50,058 nucleotides of DNA from Anaerolineales bacterium (GTDB taxonomy: Bacteria; Chloroflexota; Anaerolineae; Anaerolineales; RBG-16-64-43): the NCBI GenBank assembly GCA_016928575.1, contig JAFGKK010000103.1, positions 1-50,058 on the forward strand. Reading direction: 5' to 3'. Under the pieces are notes generated by a model. That model was not told the origin of the DNA. It saw nothing but the letters and a program-made list of their open reading frames with translations, and did no database searches. Made by a program: the position numbers and the translations under genes. This document shows positions 43,295-50,058 of the stretch, in pieces (position 1 is the first letter of the stretch; every line of letters begins with the position of its first letter).

Positions 43295-43323
43295 AGTATG
43301 CAGAACATTTGTTCTAGTGTCAA
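43295..43323 (-). promoter_or_regulatory. SOS-type promoter: TTGACA, LexA-like box GAACATTTGTTC, CATACT
   Basis: On the minus strand, -35 TTGACA (43323-43318), a 17-bp spacer, and -10 CATACT (43300-43295). The palindrome AGAACATTTGTTCT (43302-43315) fills the spacer and matches the Gram-positive-type LexA box GAAC-N4-GTTC. Repressor would thus occlude RNA polymerase. The ATG at 43288 begins 6 nt after the -10, so the mRNA would be leaderless. Confidence 0.8.
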
Positions 43324-43355
43324 GGGGGAAGAAACGCCGATGCGAAAAAAAGAAG

Positions 43356-43392
43356 TTCCCGCGTAAAGCATCGGTAAATTTTTACGCGGGAA
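43356..43392 (-). terminator. Rho-independent terminator of the large secreted protein gene
   Basis: TTCCCGCGTAAA (43356-43367) pairs perfectly with TTTACGCGGGAA (43381-43392) over a 13-nt loop. On the minus strand a CTTCTTTTTTT tract follows. It ends the 43513-49827 gene ahead of the SOS promoter. Confidence 0.82.
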
Positions 43393-43512
43393 AAGAACTA
43401 ACCGGATTTTTGCAGGGCTGCGAGCTTTGCCTGGGCGGAAATCGACCGGTCCAACTATCCGGTCCCGATCACATTTTTTTTAATGGGCCAATTCCGGCTT
43501 CCACATGATGGC

Positions 43513-46500
43513 TCATAAGGGGACGTTGAATGGCCACAAGACCAGATCATCGGTTCCGTCTCCGATTTCCCCATACCAATTTTGACCCCAACATGCCAAC
43601 CGTTTGTCCGTCGATATAACACAGATGGCCACTGAGCCGACCGAGACACTCACGACATTGCTGGGAAATTCAAGCCGATCGACAGGCACGTTGCTCATTT
43701 CGAATTCCTCTAGCGCTAGTTGCCGACGGAAATTAGAACCCCAGCATTTCAACCCCCCGCCCGCAGAAATTGCACAGGCGTTGTTTTCGCCCGCGGCGAC
43801 GGCGATGACACCGCTGGATAAGCCGACCACGTCCGTCGGTATCAGAGAAATTTCGTTGGTGCCATTTCCAAGTTCGCCGGCGTAATTTGCTCCCCAGCAT
43901 TTTACTCCGCCGCCCGCAGAAATCGCGCAGGTAAAATAATATCCGGAAGAAACCATAGTTCCCGGACCGCCCAATCCGATTACATCGACGGGAGCGCATC
44001 GCTGAGCGGTGGTTCCGTCCCCAAGCTGGCCACTGTCATTCCCTCCCCAGCACTTAATCCCTCCGCCGGCAAGCACCGCACAGACATGATCCTCCCCCTC
44101 CGAGATCGACACCACCCCCTCGGATAATCCCACCACGTCCACCGGAACGTCGCTTTGGTAGCTGCAGGTTCCGTCTCCCAATTGGCCTAAATTATTCAAC
44201 CCCCAGCACTTCACACCGCCATCGCCCGTCAGGGCACAGGTAAAACCATATCCGCTCGCCACCGACACAACCCCGCTCGATAATCCGATAACATCTACGG
44301 GCGTCAACCGACCCGTCGTTGTGCCGTCTCCTAAAGCACCGTTACCGTTTTCTCCCCAGCATTTCACTCCCCCACCGGCGGTAATCGCGCAGGTGTGGCC
44401 AAAGGCAGTGGAGACAGCCTGAACGGCTGAATCCAACCCAACGACCAACGTTGGATAGAATCGATCCTCAGTGGTTCCATCCCCTAATTGACCTGAGTAA
44501 TTCTGACCCCAGCATTTAAGATTGCCGAGTGTGGTAACCGCGCAGGTGGACCAATACATTCCCGTGGAGACGGCCAACGCACCTTCTCCTGTGGTAATGT
44601 TCGTAATTTCGCAGCTCGGCACCATGCAGTGGTTGGCGGAGCCGCTCCAAAAAATCTGGCCGCCCTTGATCGTCCGGAAACGGTAGCTGCCTTCCGGCAG
44701 GGTGAAGCTGACTTGCCCCTGCACGTTCGTCACCGCCGAATACCCCGCATATGCGGATCCGTTGAAGGCCTGCACCGTCAGCCCGGTTTCGGGATTGCTG
44801 TCGGTATCCAGAACCGTGACCACCACCGGGATCGTTGTGGTGATCACGGCGTCGGTGCAGCCCGGCACCGTGCAGTGATTCCCCGTCCCGCTCCAAAACG
44901 CCGTCCCGCCCTTCGCCACCCGGAACCGGTAGTCCCCCGCCGGCAGCACAAGCGTCGCCTCACCCTGCCCATTCGTGTACGCCGCGAATCCCGCGTAGGC
45001 TGAGCCGTTGTACGCCAGCACGTTCAACCCCGCTTCCGGATCCCCGGATGTGTTGTGCACGCTGACCACCACCGTGTTGTCCACCACCACCGTCACTTGC
45101 GAACATCCGGGAACCGCGCAGTGGTTCTCCTCCCCGCTCCAGAAGAACCGGTTGTTCTTCGTCACCCTGAACCGGTACTCCCCATCCTTCATCGTGAACG
45201 TCACTTCCCCCGCCGCGTCCGTCGTCCCGTAGTACCCCGCATAGGTCGAGCCATCGTAGGCGATTACTTGGATCCCCGCCTCCGGCACTCCGTCCAAATT
45301 CACCACCCGGACGGTCACCGACAGGTTGATCGTGATCTCCGCGCTTCCGCATCCCGGCACCGTGCAGTGGTTCCCCGCCCCGCTCCAGAACGCCGTTCCC
45401 CCTTTCACCACCCGGAACCGGTAATCCCCCGCCGGCAGCGTCATCGCCGCCCGCCCCTCTCCATCGGTGTACAGGTAATAGCCCGCATACGTGCTTCCCG
45501 TATAGGCCTGCACCTTGATCCCGCTCTCCGGATTGCCCTCCGAATCCTTCACCGTCACCATCACCGTGTCGTCCACCGTCACCAGTGCGCTCGTGCATCC
45601 GGGCACGTCGCAATGGTTCGTTTCCCCGCTCCAGAACGAGCGGCTGTTCTTGTACACCCGGAACCGGTAGCTCCCCTCCGGAAGCGGGAAGCTCGCCTGC
45701 CCCGCCGCATCGGTCGTTGCTGTGTATCCAGCCCACGTCCCGCCGTTGTAGGCCTGGACGATCAATCCGGCCTCCACCTGCCCGCTCAGGTTCCGCACCA
45801 TTACCATCACCGGCAGGTTGATCGCGATCTCGGCGCTTCCGCATCCCGGAACCGTGCAATGGTTCGTCGGCCCGCTCCAGTAGGCCGTCCCGTTCTTCGC
45901 CACCCGGAACCGGTAGTCCCCTTCCGGCAGCGCCAGGGTCGCCTCTCCGGCGGCGTTGGTGTAGGCCGCGTACCCGGCGTAACTCGTCCCGTCGTACACC
46001 AGCACGTTCAACCCCGCCTCGGGATTGCCCTCGGAATCGCGCACCGTCACCACCACGACGTTGTCGACATTGATGTTTATGTTGTCGCAGCCGGGGACGG
46101 TGCAATGATTCGAGGCGCCGCTCCAAAAGAAGCGGTTGTTCTGATAAGCCCGGAACCGGTAATTCCCGTCCGGCATGATGAAGCTCACCTGCCCTTGCGC
46201 ATCGGTGTATCCGGAATACCCCGTGAACGCCGTCCCATCAAAGGCCATCACCGGCACGCCCGCCTGCGGCTGCCCGCTGAGATTCCGCACCGTAATCGTC
46301 ACCGGATCATTAAAGCGGACGGTCGCGTCGGTGCACCCTGAGACCGCGCAATGATTCTGCACGCCGCTCCAGAAGATCGATCCGTCCTTGACCACGCGGA
46401 AACGGTAGTTGCCCGCCGGCAGCCAGAGCGTCGCCACTCCCTGCGAGTCGGTGATGCCGTCGATTCCGCTGTAGGTCAATCCATCGTAGGCTTTTACCAG

Positions 46501-49500
46501 TACTCCCGCCTGGGGCTCCCCGGCCGAATCCAGAACCGTCACATCCACCGGGTCGTCGGTCCGGATGGTGATGAAACACCGGGATGGGACAAAACATTCG
46601 CCGCTCCAGAATTCTTTCCCTTCCCTTTCGGCCATGAATCGGACGGTGGGATAGAACTGGAAGACGAACATTACCTCCCCGGAGCTGTCGGTGTACCGCT
46701 GGCCGCCCGTCATTCCGTTGTTGACATATTCGTAGATCACCGGGATGCCCTCCAGCGGCTGCCCGCTGGCGTTCACGACCTTCACATGGGCTTCGCGATA
46801 GGAGGTGGGAGTGGGCGTAAGCGAACGTTGCACCGTGTCGGTCACGGTCGGGATCTCCGTCCAGGTGCTGGTACTGGTCAGGGTCGACGTGATGGGCGTG
46901 GGGGTGTTGGTGCAGACAGGCGGCGGAGTAACCGTCGGGAAGAAATGGCTGTAGGAATTATTGCCCTCGTTGCTCTCCGCCACCGAGTTGTAGAAGTCGG
47001 CCGTGATCGTCAGATTGCCGAACTTTGAAAACCACAGGGTCTCGCTTGCGCCCGCCGCCAAGCCTCCGACCGTCTGCTGCGTTCCGTTTACGTCGACGAC
47101 AAAAGACCTCGCCTCGGCGTTGCCGACGTTTCGAATCGTGACGGCCAGTTGCGCTTGGTAGCCGCCCGTGCGGCAACTTCCATGCAGCCCGTCCTTGGAG
47201 CTGATATGGGCGGAGGAGATGATTAAATCCGGGAGTCCTCCGAGGGGAGTCTCGGTGATCGTCGGGGTATCGGTGGGAGTTCCGGTGATCGTCGGCGATT
47301 TCGTTGTCGTCCACGTCTGCGTTGCGTACTTGGCCGTCGCGCCCCGAATGACCTCTTTTTCGAAATACGCCGAACTCCAAGCCAGGGTCGCCGAAGATTG
47401 CGTCCCCGGCCCTTGGGCGTACAGCAACCGGATCGGCAGGATCCCCTCGCTGAGGGTAACATCCGCCTGATAGAAATGCGGGCCCTGAACAAGCCAGGAG
47501 GAAATGATCGGGGTTTCCAAGTCCCCGACGTATAGCATGCCGCCGTCGTCCAGGTTGTCCAGGTAAAACATGTAGGTTCCGTCCGCCGGAACCTGAAGAT
47601 ATCCCTGGAAGCAGGCGCTCCAGAAGACGCCGTTCACGCCCGGCGCGGGCGATTGCCCGTCCCAGGAGAAATCTACGGACGATACGAACCAGGTGGATAT
47701 GGCGGGAGCGGTCAAGGTGTCCCAGTTGATTGGATTATCCAGCAGATAATCCATCCGCCCGGCATCGTTGAAATACGTCACGGCCATCGAGCCCGGATAT
47801 AACCCTCTTCCGCCGGGCAACGGCGGAAGCCCGGGATAAGGAATCGGCGGGCAGGAACCAACCTCGGGGGGTATCGGCGTTATGCCACCGGTTACCGTCG
47901 GCGTCAGCGTATCGGTGTATGTGACGTTCGGCGTGTCCGTCCTTGTCCGCGTGTCGGTCCTGGTTCTGCTCACGGTGACCGTCGGAGTATTCGTCATGGT
48001 CCGCGGAGTCCGTGTGGACGTGGGCGTGTCGGTGGGGGTGAGCGTAGGAGTCTCCGGGGTGAAAGTGGATGTTTCGGTTTGCTTGGTCGTGGGCGTGGCG
48101 GTGGGAGTGAGCGTTGGTGTCTTCGGGGTGAGAGTGTATGTATCGGTACGCGTGGGCGTAGGCGTATCGGTGGAGGTGAGCGTTGGGGTCGCCGGGGTGA
48201 TGGTGGCTGTATTGGTCCGTGTGAGCGTGGTGGTGGGGGTGCGGGTGGGCACGACCATCCCGCCGGACTCGAATGCGCCGAGGTCGCAATGCGCCCCAAG
48301 CGGGCGGACCACGCCGCGTTGGTCGGAGGAGCCGCAATGGGCGTCGTCTCCGGCATCGATCGCCGGCGACCCCGACAGCAGCTCCATCGTCAGGGTGTTT
48401 CCGCCGTTGTCGGCCAGAGGCCCGATCATCGGATCGCCCGTCAGCGAAGGCGCGCAGGCGGGAGATCCGTCCGCCACAAGGTTGCTGCCGCCGGAAGCGG
48501 CGGCTCCGGCTTCCGCAGCGCACTCCCCGCCGTTGGCCGCGCCCGTAAAAATGTTGTTCCACAAGACGGAAACCGATTCGCCGGTAAGGTACATGCTTCC
48601 ACCGCCGCCCACCCCCGACCCGTCCGCCCGGTTTCGCGAAAACGTATTGTTGTATGCGTTAATTTGTGCGGCGGAATACACGGCCCCGCCCAAAGCATCC
48701 GATTGGTTTGAGTAGAACGTATTGGTTTCAAGGATTATCGTCCGTGGGTTGACATCCTCGAACAGGACCGCCCCGCCGTTCCCGTGGCTGGTGTTCATGC
48801 GGAACCAGTTCAGCCGGATGCCGTACCCCAGGCTGTGGAAATCCCGGATGTCCAAGGCTCCTCCCCCCAATTCGCCGTGATTGCCGTCGAAGGAATCCTG
48901 TTGGATGCGGTTTGTCCCGCCGTCGATGGAAACCGCCCCGCCGTAGGTCGCAGCCGCATTTTGGAAAAAACCGCTCCCATACACTTCGAAGCGGCTGGTA
49001 TTCTCTGCGCGTATCGCTCCGCCGCGGGCCGCCGAGGAATTTTGGGTAAAGGCGCATTGGCTAATGAAGCTAGTTGTTCCCGGCCCGGCGTAGATTGCCC
49101 CTCCCTGATAGGCCGAATTTTGACTGAAAGCAATGTTGACGATTTGGACTTCAGCGCCATCGCCCACGTACATCGCACCGCCGGAATAATCATTGGTCGA
49201 ACCGCTGACATACCCGTCCCGCAGAATGAGCGAGTTCATGGAAACGAGAATCGCCCCGCTGATGCGGAAGATGCGCCCCCCCCCGCCGCCGGAAAGGGCG
49301 ATATGCGGATTGAGGTCGAAGCCGTCAATCCGCAGGCTGCGGGTGATCTCCAATGTGGAGTGAAGCGTGATGGTCTGCCCCGCGAGATCGGGATCGAATT
49401 CGACCTTGCCGCCGGAGGCCACGTCGGCGATCGCCTGGCGCAACGATCCGGGTCCGCTGTCGTTGGTATTGGTGACAATGATCAGGGAATCCGGCGTTCT

Positions 49501-49827
49501 TGTTGAGGTCCGCGTTCTCGTCGGAGTATTCGAAGGGACTAGGGAAAGCATCTCGGTCAAGGTACCGGTCGGCGAGTGGGTCGGAGAGACGGTTGCGGAC
49601 GGAGGCTGGACGAGCGCCGGCGTATACATCCCCGTCGCCGTTTCGGTCAGCGTCGGCGTGAAGGTGGCGGGATAGGTCGAAGTGGCCGTCTCGGTTTGTT
49701 CGCCCTCCTGCGCTTGGGTCACACCGTGTTGGAAGAAAAGGATCACAAACAAAGGAACAAACGCGGCGGCCGCGGCAGCGATCCACCGGGAACGGTTTCG
49801 GCGGTTTCTGAGCAGGGCTGTGTCCAT
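43513..49827 (-). CDS. Giant secreted surface protein: beta-helix, PA14, CARDB, eight 82-residue repeats, RCC1 propeller
   Basis: About 2104 residues. The signal sequence is residues 1 to about 41 (RWIAAAAAAFVPLFVILFFQ, cleavage after TQA). A Thr/Pro linker (TPTRTRTSTRTP) leads to a right-handed parallel beta-helix (about residues 110-520) ending in the NGGNTLTMELLSGSPAIDAG motif. Then come a second Thr-rich linker, a PA14 domain, a CARDB domain (LPDLIISSAHI...) and nine Ig-like repeats. The C-terminus is an RCC1-type seven-blade propeller with CWGxNxxGxLGDG motifs. ATG 49827 has an AAAGGA site 7 nt upstream. It is likely a cell-surface adhesin or carbohydrate-binding protein. Confidence 0.9.
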   Translation of the reverse strand: MDTALLRNRRNRSRWIAAAAAAFVPLFVILFFQHGVTQAQEGEQTETATSTYPATFTPTLTETATGMYTPALVQPPSATVSPTHSPTGTLTEMLSLVPSNTPTRTRTSTRTPDSLIIVTNTNDSGPGSLRQAIADVASGGKVEFDPDLAGQTITLHSTLEITRSLRIDGFDLNPHIALSGGGGGRIFRISGAILVSMNSLILRDGYVSGSTNDYSGGAMYVGDGAEVQIVNIAFSQNSAYQGGAIYAGPGTTSFISQCAFTQNSSAARGGAIRAENTSRFEVYGSGFFQNAAATYGGAVSIDGGTNRIQQDSFDGNHGELGGGALDIRDFHSLGYGIRLNWFRMNTSHGNGGAVLFEDVNPRTIILETNTFYSNQSDALGGAVYSAAQINAYNNTFSRNRADGSGVGGGGSMYLTGESVSVLWNNIFTGAANGGECAAEAGAAASGGSNLVADGSPACAPSLTGDPMIGPLADNGGNTLTMELLSGSPAIDAGDDAHCGSSDQRGVVRPLGAHCDLGAFESGGMVVPTRTPTTTLTRTNTATITPATPTLTSTDTPTPTRTDTYTLTPKTPTLTPTATPTTKQTETSTFTPETPTLTPTDTPTSTRTPRTMTNTPTVTVSRTRTDTRTRTDTPNVTYTDTLTPTVTGGITPIPPEVGSCPPIPYPGLPPLPGGRGLYPGSMAVTYFNDAGRMDYLLDNPINWDTLTAPAISTWFVSSVDFSWDGQSPAPGVNGVFWSACFQGYLQVPADGTYMFYLDNLDDGGMLYVGDLETPIISSWLVQGPHFYQADVTLSEGILPIRLLYAQGPGTQSSATLAWSSAYFEKEVIRGATAKYATQTWTTTKSPTITGTPTDTPTITETPLGGLPDLIISSAHISSKDGLHGSCRTGGYQAQLAVTIRNVGNAEARSFVVDVNGTQQTVGGLAAGASETLWFSKFGNLTITADFYNSVAESNEGNNSYSHFFPTVTPPPVCTNTPTPITSTLTSTSTWTEIPTVTDTVQRSLTPTPTSYREAHVKVVNASGQPLEGIPVIYEYVNNGMTGGQRYTDSSGEVMFVFQFYPTVRFMAEREGKEFWSGECFVPSRCFITIRTDDPVDVTVLDSAGEPQAGVLVKAYDGLTYSGIDGITDSQGVATLWLPAGNYRFRVVKDGSIFWSGVQNHCAVSGCTDATVRFNDPVTITVRNLSGQPQAGVPVMAFDGTAFTGYSGYTDAQGQVSFIMPDGNYRFRAYQNNRFFWSGASNHCTVPGCDNININVDNVVVVTVRDSEGNPEAGLNVLVYDGTSYAGYAAYTNAAGEATLALPEGDYRFRVAKNGTAYWSGPTNHCTVPGCGSAEIAINLPVMVMVRNLSGQVEAGLIVQAYNGGTWAGYTATTDAAGQASFPLPEGSYRFRVYKNSRSFWSGETNHCDVPGCTSALVTVDDTVMVTVKDSEGNPESGIKVQAYTGSTYAGYYLYTDGEGRAAMTLPAGDYRFRVVKGGTAFWSGAGNHCTVPGCGSAEITINLSVTVRVVNLDGVPEAGIQVIAYDGSTYAGYYGTTDAAGEVTFTMKDGEYRFRVTKNNRFFWSGEENHCAVPGCSQVTVVVDNTVVVSVHNTSGDPEAGLNVLAYNGSAYAGFAAYTNGQGEATLVLPAGDYRFRVAKGGTAFWSGTGNHCTVPGCTDAVITTTIPVVVTVLDTDSNPETGLTVQAFNGSAYAGYSAVTNVQGQVSFTLPEGSYRFRTIKGGQIFWSGSANHCMVPSCEITNITTGEGALAVSTGMYWSTCAVTTLGNLKCWGQNYSGQLGDGTTEDRFYPTLVVGLDSAVQAVSTAFGHTCAITAGGGVKCWGENGNGALGDGTTTGRLTPVDVIGLSSGVVSVASGYGFTCALTGDGGVKCWGLNNLGQLGDGTCSYQSDVPVDVVGLSEGVVSISEGEDHVCAVLAGGGIKCWGGNDSGQLGDGTTAQRCAPVDVIGLGGPGTMVSSGYYFTCAISAGGGVKCWGANYAGELGNGTNEISLIPTDVVGLSSGVIAVAAGENNACAISAGGGLKCWGSNFRRQLALEEFEMSNVPVDRLEFPSNVVSVSVGSVAICVISTDKRLACWGQNWYGEIGDGTDDLVLWPFNVPL
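44587..46554. repeat. Eight tandem 246-bp coding repeats with a two-unit super-period
   Basis: Each unit encodes 82 residues with a conserved YRFRxxKxGxxFWSGxxNHC and a partner Cys in VPGC, probably one disulfide per unit. A ninth, more diverged unit precedes them. Units alternate between two types over much of the array: NLSGQ with NNRFFWSG versus DSEGN with GGTAFWSG. This indicates expansion by duplication of a 492-bp pair. Confidence 0.85.
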
Positions 49828-49987
49828 ATAACATTCCTTTATTTTAAAATCCATGTATTTCCAGGAGGCGGCTTACTATGCCTTGAACTGGTTTGTCTAT
49901 CGAAATTCCGATTGGATTAAATATTATTCAGTTTTTGTATCTCCTCAGCCCCCCGTCTCTGCCCTTTCCTAACCCCCAACCCCACAA

Positions 49988-50031
49988 CCCCTTCCCCCTC
50001 TCCTGACTTATGCCAGGAGAGGGGGAAGGGG
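49988..50031. repeat. C-rich perfect hairpin upstream of the giant gene
   Basis: CCCCTTCCCCCTCTCCTG (49988-50005) is exactly complementary to 50014-50031 around ACTTATGC. It belongs to the same C-rich hairpin class as the ones in the polymerase and RecA-like genes. The remaining sequence to the window end has no gene. Confidence 0.75.
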
Positions 50032-50058
50032 CCAGGGGATAGGGGTGAGGATGGAAAA

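Noticed and set aside
44587-46554. CRISPR array or tandem satellite
   Set aside because: The 246-bp period is far above CRISPR size, and the repeats encode a clear in-frame 82-residue domain.

Overview
The window looks like a chromosomal segment of an uncultured Chloroflexota bacterium, probably an Anaerolineae-like lineage. The pointers are high GC content, secreted proteins with long Thr/Pro 'TPTPT' linkers, a serine hydroxymethyltransferase-aminomethyltransferase fusion, archaeal-flavoured metabolic and replication genes, and many short palindromic intergenic repeats. No rRNA, CRISPR array, prophage or complete insertion sequence was seen. One tRNA gene (Val, anticodon TAC) is present.

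Layout. 1-8040: 5'-truncated trypsin-like protease, membrane protein, metallo-beta-lactamase-fold hydrolase, tRNA-Val, SHMT-GcvT fusion, lipoprotein. 8106-8314: a 201-bp MITE with TTAG target duplications. 8843-12921: COG2403 GTPase, PncC amidase, a REP-associated transposase flanked by palindromes, SDR epimerase. 13061-19300: alkyladenine glycosylase, etfB, etfA, acyl-CoA dehydrogenase, terminator, fabI, zinc alcohol dehydrogenase. 19448-21277: DUF72, GNAT and DUF3795 genes. 21847-27312: tight operon ubiX - ubiD-like - aconitase X large - aconitase X small - membrane protein, then a BASS-like transporter. 27329-32758: nucleotidyltransferase-like gene, GT-C-like membrane protein, glycerate 2-kinase, TetR regulator with a palindromic operator, two membrane proteins. 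33010-38200: minus-strand block with an interrupted methyltransferase, membrane proteins, a Ser/Thr kinase and an interrupted FHA-winged helix regulator. 38361-43288: minus-strand block with a family B DNA polymerase, a frameshifted glycosyltransferase, a small membrane protein and a RecA-like protein behind an SOS-type promoter. 43513-49827: a 2104-residue secreted protein (beta-helix, PA14, CARDB, eight 82-residue repeats, RCC1 propeller).

Two systems stand out. First, ubiX-ubiD-acnX(L)-acnX(S) is the gene set expected for the two distinctive steps of the archaeal modified mevalonate pathway: phosphomevalonate dehydration, then prenyl-FMN-dependent decarboxylation. Second, a RecA-like gene lacking a Walker A lysine starts right behind a promoter with GAACATTTGTTC exactly between -35 and -10, and lies upstream of a family B polymerase with no recognisable exonuclease motifs and a reduced motif C. 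This resembles an SOS mutagenesis cassette analogous to imuA-imuB-dnaE2, but with a family B enzyme.

Other signals: several start codons sit 6-7 nt after a -10 box (leaderless mRNAs); two genes carry a single in-frame TAA where the reading frame continues intact; and repeat DNA sits inside reading frames (polymerase, RecA-like protein, probably GNAT). All functional calls come from reading the sequence; no database search was run.
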